Origin: JAEXNA01 sp050486105
GTDB taxonomy: Bacteria; Vulcanimicrobiota; Xenobia; Xenobiales; JADMJV01
DNA length: 10,813 bases
Assembly: GCA_050486105.1 (NCBI GenBank)
Contig: JBJHCR010000232.1
Coordinates: forward strand, 1-10,813
Direction: 5' to 3'
Part shown: piece after piece, positions 1-5,937 of the stretch
Layout of the letters: the number at the start of each line of letters is the position of its first letter
Numbering within the stretch: the first letter of the stretch is position 1
Notes under the pieces: model-generated
The model's database searches: none
What the model saw: only the letters and a program-made list of their open reading frames with translations
What the model was told of the DNA's origin: nothing
Position numbers and translations under genes: made by a program

Positions 1-660
1 AAAAGTTCCCACACGGGACCAAGGGACCAGCAGCTGAACCCCAAGGGAGACCTATTGGAATGGGCATTGGGTGGTCCCATCGCGAATCCAGGCCCGGTCA
101 GCCCCGTAGAATCGGTCGACACGGTTGAACACTATGGTCCCGCCCCACGCCTATTTCCCCAAACCTTGTCCCTCGCGGGACCAATCGACTCTCAAAACGC
201 AACCCTGTCCCCGCTGGGACCAATCACCCCGAACACCCCCAACGATTTCGGTGTTGGCTACGAACTCCTCAGTCACTCTATAGGCAAACTCCGCTTCAAC
301 CCCAAGAGTCGCTTTCCGACCGAGGCTCAGCGCAATGCCGTGTTGAGACGGGATCGCTACTGCTGCCAGACGCCAGGCTGCCATCACCGGGCCTACTTGG
401 AGTTGCATCACATCCACTGGTACTGCCACGGCGGAGAGACCTTGCCCCATAACTTGATAACTCTTTGCTCCGCCTGCCATGCGAACGTCCATGCAGGTCG
501 CCTATTCATCACCGGCAATCTCGAAGACGGCCTAGTCTTCACTGATGCCGAAGGACGCCGCCTCGACCGCCTCCACAAACTTTCGCGAGCCTCCTGGCTG
601 GACTGTTGGATAGGCTGGCGAGGCGAGGAATGGGAGAGCTATTCCAGCAAGGTGGCTTGA
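1..660 (+). CDS. HNH endonuclease, C-terminal part (5' end outside the window)
   Basis: This is the C-terminal part of a probable HNH-family DNA endonuclease. The frame is open from base 1. The zinc/HNH core lies at about 355-495: a C-x4-C pair (RYCCQTPGC), the His-His pair of ELHHIHW at 406-411, then GG, an Asn (PHNL) and LCSACHANVHAG, which supplies the second Cys pair and the last His. This is the normal order of a complete HNH fold. Upstream is a Pro/Gly-rich linker with repeated units (TGPRDQQ, LAGPIDSQN, LGPITPN). A TTG at 55 has a purine-rich stretch (AAGGGAG, about 42-48) before it, so a short 201-residue protein starting there is possible. I prefer a start before the window because the linker repeat unit occurs in frame upstream of 55. 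Proteins of this kind often occur in several copies per genome; their role, self-splicing or mobile DNA versus host function, cannot be told here. HNH assignment is firm and the 5' boundary is uncertain. Confidence 0.85.
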   Translation, partial: KSSHTGPRDQQLNPKGDLLEWALGGPIANPGPVSPVESVDTVEHYGPAPRLFPQTLSLAGPIDSQNATLSPLGPITPNTPNDFGVGYELLSHSIGKLRFNPKSRFPTEAQRNAVLRRDRYCCQTPGCHHRAYLELHHIHWYCHGGETLPHNLITLCSACHANVHAGRLFITGNLEDGLVFTDAEGRRLDRLHKLSRASWLDCWIGWRGEEWESYSSKVA

Positions 661-944
661 GGGAACCCCCTCATCACATCTCTTTCCAAAGACCTTCTGC
701 CCAGCCACCACGAGGCTCCCAGTGGGCTTAGGTCCCCCCAGCTTACTTTCGTCGTCGTGCGGTGGTCATTGGGGATAAGTCCAGCTTTGGCAGCTCAACA
801 CCGGAATCTGCTCCTCTAACATTCTGACCTATCCCCTGTGTCCAACGCTCCCCCCGAGCCAGGGTTTCTCGCTTTGCACTAAGTTCCCGACCAGCGCTCA
901 GGTTCTCAATCTAACCAACCCGTCCCCGCCGGGACCAATAACCC
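168..944. repeat. dispersed short palindromic repeat, GTCCC-N3/4-GGGACCAAT
   Basis: Three clear copies of a short element share a palindromic core, GTCCC then 3-4 bases then GGGACCAAT. They lie at 168-186, 207-229 and 922-944. The last two match at 21 of 23 positions. A weaker copy lies at 5-22. The first copies are inside the HNH linker and encode its G-P-I units. The copy at 922-944 is outside any recognised gene. The 'repeat' entry covers the span of these copies, not continuous repeat DNA. Confidence 0.6.
838..863 (+). repeat. 26-base direct repeat, copy 1
   Basis: This block contains CGCTCCCCCCGAGCCAGG and matches 946-971 at 25 of 26 positions, the difference being AAC versus ACC near the left end. 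The copies start 108 bases apart in the same orientation, in DNA without a recognised gene. The left bases (GTGTCCA) continue the similarity. Confidence 0.8.
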
Positions 945-945
945 G

Positions 946-971
946 GTGTCCACCGCTCCCCCCGAGCCAGG
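946..971 (+). repeat. 26-base direct repeat, copy 2
   Basis: Second copy of the block at 838-863 with one mismatch. It begins directly after the GTCCC/GGGACCAAT palindromic element ending at 944, so two repeat families are adjacent here. It is followed by short GGGTA iterations at about 979-992. Confidence 0.8.
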
Positions 972-1039
972 CCCAGCCAGGGTAGGGTAGGGAATTCTAA
1001 TTGTCGCCACATGGGAATTATAGTTGACGTCAGACAGCT

Positions 1040-1189
1040 GAACTTAAACCAACGGTCGAAAGGAATTGCGGCGATCTCTAGCAGGCCCATGGTGATCCCG
1101 TCCCCGAACTGAAGAGCTAAGACGGCAACTTGGCGCTGCGCTTGGAGCAGGTCGCTCAAGGGAGCCATCAGAGACACGGATGCCGAACT
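1040..1189 (-). pseudogene. remnant of a YfcC/AtoE-type carboxylate transporter
   Basis: One minus-strand frame reads SASVSLMAPLSDLL, then RQVAVLALQFGDGIT, then MGLLEIAAIPFDRWFKF. This matches what I know of the C-terminal region of YfcC/DcuC/AtoE-type membrane carriers (C4-dicarboxylate or short-chain fatty acid transport). In these, S-G-S/A before MAPLSDLLGxSRQxAVLAFQFGDG is followed by TNxIxPTSGxLMGxLxxAxIPYDRWFKF. About ten residues (the N-x-I-x-P-T segment) are missing between GIT and MGLLE. The similarity stops abruptly at both ends, and no transmembrane continuation or transporter N-terminus is visible, although the frame stays open from 1225 to 911. About 50 of the family's roughly 450-500 residues remain, so it cannot be functional. 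The family call rests on remembered motifs, not a search. Confidence 0.6.
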
Positions 1190-1324
1190 CCATCTTAGAG
1201 TGAACGACCTCGGTGACCCGCTCATTAGCCAGGAGCGGTTCGGGGTCCGAGGAACGGTTTGGTTGTTGTGTTCGTCTTAGCTGGCGGATTGGAATGTGTG
1301 CCCATGGTGTGCCAACCGCTCGGA

Positions 1325-1624
1325 TTACGGATGCCGTCTCTTCCATTTGCTTGGGTCCTTGGAACTATGGAAGACTGAGTAGACCATAACGGTGGTTCCA
1401 TCAAACTCGTAGAATATTGATTAGGGGAATCTGCGCACAAGTGTTCGGCGGAAATCTTTGTAGACTTTGGCGTAACTTGTCGGGCTGCTGGCTATCCGAT
1501 GGAGACTTGCCTCGAAACAGGATAAGAATTCTTCTCCCAAACCGACCCGGCGATGCTCGTACCAGTCATACGCGTCTGCGAGCTCGTCCCTAGCCTCTTC
1601 GGTGAAGCGAACTTCAAAGTGCAC
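1325..1624 (-). pseudogene. RelE/ParE-family toxin interrupted by an in-frame stop
   Basis: This is the toxin half of a type II toxin-antitoxin pair. RelE/ParE toxins are roughly 95-100 residue proteins that either cleave mRNA at the ribosome or poison gyrase. The frame starts at a GTG (1622-1624) and reads HFEVRFTEEARDELADAYDWYE, a typical RelE/ParE start, through RRTLVRRFP to a TAA at 1421-1423. After that stop the same frame continues without shift as SIFYEFDGTTVMVYSVFHSS, then KDPSKWKRRHP, ending at TAA 1325-1327. That tail is the usual last strand and helix of the family (FPYAIxYxxxG...VxVxSVFHxxRDPxxW). The stop sits where relatives have Tyr after FP. The full frame would be 99 residues and the truncated one 67. 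Without the tail the toxin is probably inactive. The antitoxin gene upstream overlaps by 11 bases, the usual operon arrangement. The alternatives are a sequencing error or stop readthrough. Confidence 0.85.
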
Positions 1625-1835
1625 TACGATTTCGGATTTGGGCCTTCACCTCATCCCATCCGAAGGTGGATGTGGGAGCAGATGTTAATCTTTCTTTTCT
1701 AGCATCAAGTTCAGCCTTCTGCCACTCGTGAACGGGAACGCTACTCGGGTTTGCACAGAGATCATCCCAAAGCTCTTCGACCAGTTGAAGCTTCTCTTCA
1801 ACACTCAAATCAAAAATCGAGTCCACTTTGTCCAT
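1614..1835 (-). CDS. antitoxin, putative addiction-module component family
   Basis: This is a 73-residue antitoxin that should neutralise the RelE/ParE toxin encoded directly downstream. The residues DLSVEEKLQLVEELWDDL near the N-terminus, followed by a charged helix (EWQKAELDARKERL) and a Trp-containing C-terminal stretch (FGWDEVKAQIR), fit the 'putative addiction module component' antitoxins (TIGR02574 type), which are usually about 70-75 residues. I chose the ATG at 1833-1835 because it gives that length and puts MDKVDSIFDLS at the N-terminus. The frame is open further up to 1955, but the added residues do not look conserved. No strong Shine-Dalgarno precedes the ATG. It overlaps the toxin GTG by 11 bases. 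It looks intact while its toxin is broken. Members of this class usually repress their own operon; a perfect palindrome lies 67 bases upstream. Confidence 0.8.
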   Translation of the reverse strand: MDKVDSIFDLSVEEKLQLVEELWDDLCANPSSVPVHEWQKAELDARKERLTSAPTSTFGWDEVKAQIRNRSAL

Positions 1836-2378
1836 AAATTGAATATTCGCTTTTCCGATCAGCACCCCTGCGGAAGAAAAAGCAAGCTCCCGTTTGCATT
1901 GTCCAAATTTGGAACTTGTGTGCCAACGCGTCGACACTCGTTCAAGTAGAATCAACCTAGCTCAAACCTGTCCAACACCAGAAGTCGAGTTCTACAGAAA
2001 CCGGGACTTCGTAACGCCGTTGGCTTGCACCAACTGCGCTCCCATGGGCGAAGTTACCCATCCTATTTAATCAGCTCCGCTGCAGACCACGCTCACCTCG
2101 GATCTGAAGTCTTTCTTCGCCAGAAAACTGGCAATTTGTAGATCGACATTGAGCCAGTTCGATTGAGTGTCAGTTGGATGGGTCCCGAGCCCTTTCTCGC
2201 AAGCTAAATGGGTTGCGAAGTCCAATCCCCGCGACATTTCGCAATTTATCGTCAGAGGGCAGATTGGGCCTGGTTGGTTCTGTGTCGGCGAGATTGGATC
2301 AGTTGACACACAGGTGACTCAAATCGAAACATCCAGTAACGGCTGTTTACCGCCGAACCCAAGTCCAACCTTCGAGCT
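1836..2378. other. intergenic stretch between two toxin-antitoxin modules
   Basis: There is no recognised gene here. The minus strand has an 80-codon open frame (2067-2309, GTG start) with no visible Shine-Dalgarno and no family I recognise. A plus-strand frame starting at 2167 runs into the antisense of the PIN gene and is probably a shadow. The stretch holds the palindrome at 1902-1913 and should contain the promoter of the RelE/ParE module, read leftwards. No terminator hairpin with a T-run is evident for the PIN gene ending at 2379. Confidence 0.45.
1902..1913 (-). promoter_or_regulatory. 12-base palindrome, candidate operator of the first toxin-antitoxin module
   Basis: TCCAAATTTGGA is a perfect palindrome 67 bases upstream of the antitoxin ATG. 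On the minus strand its right half reads TTGGAC, which resembles a -35 hexamer, although no good -10 lies at the right spacing (GCTTTT). A palindrome over the promoter would suit autoregulation by the antitoxin. The operator role is inference; the palindrome is observed. Confidence 0.35.
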
Positions 2379-2945
2379 TTACTGGCCAAGCGCCCGTAAT
2401 TCCTTCACTGTTTCTTTGAACCCAAGTTTCACCAAGCGTTCAAGGTACTCTTCTTCGGTAAAAGGTGGCCTCTTCAGATTTGTCCTAGCATCGTTGCAAG
2501 CAGCCAAGACTGCGGTTGGGCTGAGGTCAAGGAGATTTCGGATAAACTCGTCCGGCGACTGGGCCTCGATACCGTATTCTTCAAGCACCTCGGACGGAAA
2601 GTCCTGAAGATTGTTGGTTACGATCACGTCGGCACTACAAACTATAGCGGCAGCTAGAACGTGTCTGTCGCCCGGATCTGGTAAGACTAGTCCCTCGATG
2701 AGCTGCTCGTACCCTTCAACCAGACAATCGTCAACAGCTTGATCCATTCGCATTCTGATAAGGTCTACGTTCACCTTCGGGTGGTCAGTCTTCAATGCAG
2801 CCATCCATTCACGATGAATGGTTTCGCTCCATTTCGCCCTAAATAATTTGGGATCCGAAATGGCAAGCCACATAAGAATATCACGAACCATAAACGGATA
2901 GAGAACGCACGCATCAAATACGACAACGAAATTTGAGGAGTACAA
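2379..2945 (-). CDS. PIN-domain toxin (PIN_3 type) of a type II toxin-antitoxin module
   Basis: This is a probable Mg-dependent ribonuclease toxin of the PIN superfamily, 188 residues and full length for the group. Acidic active-site candidates are D11 (FDACVLYPF), E41 or E46 (SETIHREW), D93 in LPDPGDRHVLAAAIV, and D115 in VTNNLQDFP. The order and spacing match PIN_3 proteins paired with excisionase-like antitoxins. About 55 residues follow the core (EFIRNLLDLSP... to LRALGQ) and look helical. The start is a TTG at 2943-2945, and no other in-frame start lies before the catalytic D11. No separate Shine-Dalgarno is present except a purine run (AAGAG) touching the start, so translation is probably coupled to the antitoxin gene that ends 3 bases upstream in the same frame. 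Family assignment is confident; the RNA target is unknown. Confidence 0.87.
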   Translation of the reverse strand: MYSSNFVVVFDACVLYPFMVRDILMWLAISDPKLFRAKWSETIHREWMAALKTDHPKVNVDLIRMRMDQAVDDCLVEGYEQLIEGLVLPDPGDRHVLAAAIVCSADVIVTNNLQDFPSEVLEEYGIEAQSPDEFIRNLLDLSPTAVLAACNDARTNLKRPPFTEEEYLERLVKLGFKETVKELRALGQ

Positions 2946-2948
2946 CTC

Positions 2949-3482
2949 TTAGTAGAGCCCTAGTTCTTCGCTCTCGTTCATCAAGGCCTTCATCGACTCC
3001 CTTTGCTCCTGCTTCCGGCGCTCCTTGTAACTGAGCAGGTCGGTGAGCTTAATTCTTCGATGCGACCCGACCATGGTGTGGGGCAAGGTATTGTTTTTCA
3101 GAAGCTTTATAAGATGAGTTCGGGAAACCCCGAGCAAGTCGGCGGCGCGCTGGGTTGTTAGTTCTGCATCGATCGGAGTGCAAATGACGGAGTTACCTTC
3201 CCCCAACTGCTCGAGTATCTGGGCTAAAAGATGAAACACCTTCGGCGGTATCTGAAGCTCCTTAGTCTTGTCATCTTGGTTAACCAGCCGAAACTTCTGC
3301 GCAGAACGAGAATTTGCCGATAAGCTCATTTGGGTTGCACACAGCTTGGCTTCCTCGCTTTCCTCCTCGTCCAATATCAATGGCTTTCCCATTAGTGTGT
3401 CCATGTTCTCAGAATAATCGAAATAATCGACACTGTCCAGGTAGACATTACCGTATGAAGGTGACGAAACATCGCTTACCAT
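2949..3482 (-). CDS. excisionase-type HTH antitoxin partner of the PIN toxin
   Basis: This is a 177-residue DNA-binding protein that should act as antitoxin and operon repressor for the PIN toxin just downstream. Residues about 108-155 form a MerR/excisionase-like winged helix: LTTQRAADLLGVSRTHLIKL, then LPHTMVGSHRRIKLTDLLSY and a basic KERRKQEQR tail. This is the HTH_17 / 'excisionase family DNA-binding' pattern that usually accompanies PIN_3 toxins. Residues 75-95 (ELQIPPKVFHLLAQILEQL) form a helix typical of these antitoxins. The first 50-60 residues are acidic and show no known domain. The ATG at 3480-3482 is chosen because AGGAG lies 13 bases before it, which is a long spacing. An ATG at 3402-3404 would give 151 residues but has no Shine-Dalgarno. 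The gene ends with TAA at 2949-2951, one codon before the toxin start. Confidence 0.85.
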   Translation of the reverse strand: MVSDVSSPSYGNVYLDSVDYFDYSENMDTLMGKPLILDEEESEEAKLCATQMSLSANSRSAQKFRLVNQDDKTKELQIPPKVFHLLAQILEQLGEGNSVICTPIDAELTTQRAADLLGVSRTHLIKLLKNNTLPHTMVGSHRRIKLTDLLSYKERRKQEQRESMKALMNESEELGLY

Positions 3483-3710
3483 TTTGCACTCAAAGCTCCT
3501 GGCCTAGTAACCGCCTGACAAGAATTCAACAGGACAAAACTTTTGAGAAACGGTCTAGGAATGACTACTTGACCGAATCTCAGATATCCCGGCCCCGATG
3601 AGCAATCTCAAAAAGGCAGGACTGAATTGTTTGCCAGGGGCACCGGCACACAATGCGCACACTGCTCCACGAAGCGCTTTTGAAAAACCTCATAACCACG
3701 GCCCATCACA

Positions 3711-3784
3711 CCCCCTGACCATATCTCACGAAAACCCCACCAAATAAGGCTCCGTGCCACTCCCCATGACCCCCCGACACCCCC
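3711..3784 (-). other. five G-runs on the minus strand, possible G-quadruplex
   Basis: C-runs on the plus strand lie at 3711-3715, 3735-3738, 3762-3765, 3770-3775 and 3780-3784, so the minus strand carries five G-runs of four to six bases. Three of them are separated by only 4 bases. RNA read through from the secreted-protein gene would carry the G-rich strand in its 3' region. A quadruplex is possible, with one long loop of 23 bases; it is not shown. Confidence 0.4.
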
Positions 3785-3788
3785 TAAA

Positions 3789-3805
3789 GAACATTCGCCA
3801 TGTTC
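3789..3805. repeat. inverted repeat GAACAT-N5-ATGTTC
   Basis: Two perfect 6-base arms with a 5-base spacer make an operator-like 17-base site next to the C-run block. It resembles SOS boxes only in having GAAC/GTTC ends; the distance between them is 9 bases, not the 4 of the GAAC-N4-GTTC type. Confidence 0.4.
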
Positions 3806-3927
3806 GAGTCAGGGAGTTCGTTTGCGCCTAGGAGGTGGAGTGGGGTTCGAGAAGTTGAATGAGCGGTCGTAAGGTTTTCTCAAGGGTGCCAGCTAATCGA
3901 GCGGCGAATCGTCCGGGCTTGCTGTCA

Positions 3928-5937
3928 TTATTCATTCGACTCAGTTTTCGGTCCGGTCGCTGACTGGTCCAGGTATGCCTCGACGGCCTTCAACAACTTC
4001 TCGCCACTGAATCCGTTCATGACGATGAGTCGCTCCAATGGTCTTGGCTCCGAACTGCGCCAACTTACCCCTATTACCGGGAAAACCAAAGGCGCTCCGT
4101 CAATGAGTGTGGCGCGAAAAAAGTGAATCTGGTCGTATTGCTCTGCGCTCCCGTGGCTGCCCAAATAGGTAAGCGATTCCACGCTCGGCGAACCTTCCGT
4201 ATCTAAATCCTTAATCAGCATCTCTCCTGTGATCTCATCCGGGTGATATTCCCAGGGCCGCTTTACGGCATCCACCACCTTCGAGGCATCAACGCTCCCT
4301 AGAACCAACAGCGGTCTGGAGCATAGAAAGTAGTCCATTTCTGGCTTCTCTCCACGCCTAGCAAGAAGGAACTCCGAGATCCAACGGTCATTGAGAACGT
4401 CCAACTCGCGCCCATCCGGCACTCTTATTCTTGCTCTTTGCTTGGGCCAGTTGGAAAAATCGGACTCTAGCACCGTTATACCGGCTTTGTCCATTCCGTC
4501 CTGGAAGGAAATTCTCGCAATTTCAGTATGGTCCCCGAGATCAAGCTCGTAAAAGAGTTCCATTTCGTCAAGATTCGCCACCAAATTCCACGTCTCACCT
4601 TCCTTTGCAAGCAAGCAGAGGTTCCGTGACATCTCGACGCAATCCCACTTCAAGCAGCTAAGCAGGGCCATTCTTCCATCATCGCTGTAAGCAGGCCTAC
4701 TGAATGCGAAGGTCCCGGGTGACGCTCGATAGATCCGAAAGAAATCGCGAGGCTCTCCTTCCCACGTTGCAAGTATCGTGCCTTTGCCGGCCAACATGAA
4801 GTCGGTTGGAACCATAAGCCGCTGTTGGTTCACCTCTGCGTGCTTTCGAAGGAGCCCGAGACTGACGCCAGGTAATCTTTCAAGTTTGCGCGGTTCCCAC
4901 AGTCGTGCAATGGGGCTATCATTGTCGACTTGGGTCGACGAGCCCCACAACAAAATTGGCTCCCCGTCGAGGTTGGGATAGAGCTGAGAGAACAGGCATT
5001 GCCATAGGTCCAGCTCATTTGGATAAGCCTCCCCGTCCAAGAGGGCGACCGTCTCCTGCTTGTTCTCAACAGTAGCTAATGTCGAGATCTTCAAAACGCT
5101 CCCCTCATTGGGGGGCTCTCCGAGCTTGACTCCCTCTGACAACTCACCGATCCAGGTCTCTAGGAGAGCATCAACCTCATCTAATGAAGCGGCAGTCATG
5201 GGACGATCCTCGAAGATTGGAGAGCCCATCCACGGGGGGGTACGACCATCCCACAAGACACCGGCACGAACCAATCTTGGATCGCTTGCGAGAGAACGCA
5301 GGTCAATTGAGATGCCGGCCGTGTCGTATTGGGATTCGGAGGAAACAAGTGCCACCTCGATCCCAATTGTGTATCCATCGTATTTGAGACTTTGGCCGAA
5401 TCGGTGACTCCAAAAGTCACAGCGTAGTCCGTGTTTCATGCGAAGTTCTCTTGCGGCCTCGGAAAGTGTTTTTTCCCAATTGCTGAGATGGGTCAAGAGT
5501 TCCGGTGGTAGACCGTAGTCTTCGATAGGGACTCGCAGCGGGAATTGTTGTACGCTGGACGCCTGAGCATCGTGCCGACTACCCCCAGATGTCCAAGATA
5601 GACATGCCTGTACAGCCTCCCTATCATCACTGAACTCTGTCAAGCCGTCGAGATGAAAACCTATTGTTCGGACAGTGCCGCCCTCCACCAACGGCACTCG
5701 CCTTGCTAACTCGATCTTATCCTGAGGGCTACTGTTCGGATTGCTCCCGGAGAACTCGATCACAACATCACGAAGGTCTTCCCCAGTCGGTGCAGCTAGA
5801 GAAATGTATCCCATGACTCCCTTCACTCTGCCGGACTCAGAGTAACTCGTGTGGTGAAATTCACGAACGATGCCCGGAACGCTCTGCGCGACGACTGGTT
5901 GAGCTAGAAGCAAAATGGTAAGAGCAATTCTATTCAC
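3928..5937 (-). CDS. secreted protein of unknown function, 669 residues
   Basis: I do not recognise this family. The N-terminus is a plain Sec signal peptide: MNRIALTILLLAQPVVA with predicted cleavage after A17, before QSVPGIV. There is no lipobox Cys and no later membrane span, so the product should be exported to the periplasm or outside. The mature part is acidic and mixed alpha/beta. Residues about 20-125 read like a beta-rich domain (GVMGYISLAAP, DVVIEFSGS). A helical stretch follows at about 145-170 (LLTHLSNWEKTLSEAARELR), then long segments without repeats or catalytic motifs that I can name. The start is GTG at 5935-5937, preceded by AGGGGAGG about 10 bases upstream, the best Shine-Dalgarno in the window. 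It is alone on its strand, with gaps of over 400 bases on both sides. The long uninterrupted frame, signal peptide and Shine-Dalgarno make it a real gene; the function is unknown. Confidence 0.85.
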   Translation of the reverse strand: MNRIALTILLLAQPVVAQSVPGIVREFHHTSYSESGRVKGVMGYISLAAPTGEDLRDVVIEFSGSNPNSSPQDKIELARRVPLVEGGTVRTIGFHLDGLTEFSDDREAVQACLSWTSGGSRHDAQASSVQQFPLRVPIEDYGLPPELLTHLSNWEKTLSEAARELRMKHGLRCDFWSHRFGQSLKYDGYTIGIEVALVSSESQYDTAGISIDLRSLASDPRLVRAGVLWDGRTPPWMGSPIFEDRPMTAASLDEVDALLETWIGELSEGVKLGEPPNEGSVLKISTLATVENKQETVALLDGEAYPNELDLWQCLFSQLYPNLDGEPILLWGSSTQVDNDSPIARLWEPRKLERLPGVSLGLLRKHAEVNQQRLMVPTDFMLAGKGTILATWEGEPRDFFRIYRASPGTFAFSRPAYSDDGRMALLSCLKWDCVEMSRNLCLLAKEGETWNLVANLDEMELFYELDLGDHTEIARISFQDGMDKAGITVLESDFSNWPKQRARIRVPDGRELDVLNDRWISEFLLARRGEKPEMDYFLCSRPLLVLGSVDASKVVDAVKRPWEYHPDEITGEMLIKDLDTEGSPSVESLTYLGSHGSAEQYDQIHFFRATLIDGAPLVFPVIGVSWRSSEPRPLERLIVMNGFSGEKLLKAVEAYLDQSATGPKTESNE

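Larger units (their letters stand above)
661..1039. other. gene-free stretch downstream of the HNH gene
   Basis: No convincing gene is visible on either strand between the HNH stop and the transporter remnant. The stretch holds the two copies of the 26-base repeat, one copy of the GTCCC/GGGACCAAT element, and a weak 7-base inverted repeat (GGGGATA at 771-777, TATCCCC at 830-836). There is no clear terminator. The sequence looks like decayed or repeat-built DNA. Confidence 0.5.
3483..3927. other. intergenic stretch with C-runs and an inverted repeat
   Basis: No gene is visible in these 445 bases. Leftward transcription from 3482 should begin here, but I see no convincing -35/-10 pair. The middle holds five C-runs of four or more bases within 3711-3784, and a 17-base inverted repeat at 3789-3805. 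No hairpin plus T-run terminator is visible for the secreted-protein gene that ends at 3928. Confidence 0.5.

Noticed and set aside
900..920. Possible integron attC core (ATCTAAC, RYYYAAC pattern)
   Set aside because: No matching GTTRRRY partner at a suitable distance and no foldable attC between the cassettes, so the match is probably chance.
911..1225. 104-codon minus-strand frame as an intact gene
   Set aside because: Only its middle third looks like protein (the transporter fragment); both ends are unrelated sequence, so it is recorded as a remnant.
2067..2309. 80-codon minus-strand frame between the toxin-antitoxin modules
   Set aside because: GTG start without a ribosome site, no family recognised and no supporting context; mentioned only in the intergenic entry.
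2167..2607. 146-codon plus-strand frame
   Set aside because: Its second half is antisense to the PIN toxin, and the first half shows no motif.
3789..3805. LexA (SOS) box
   Set aside because: The GAAC and GTTC ends are 9 bases apart, which does not fit the GAAC-N4-GTTC box.
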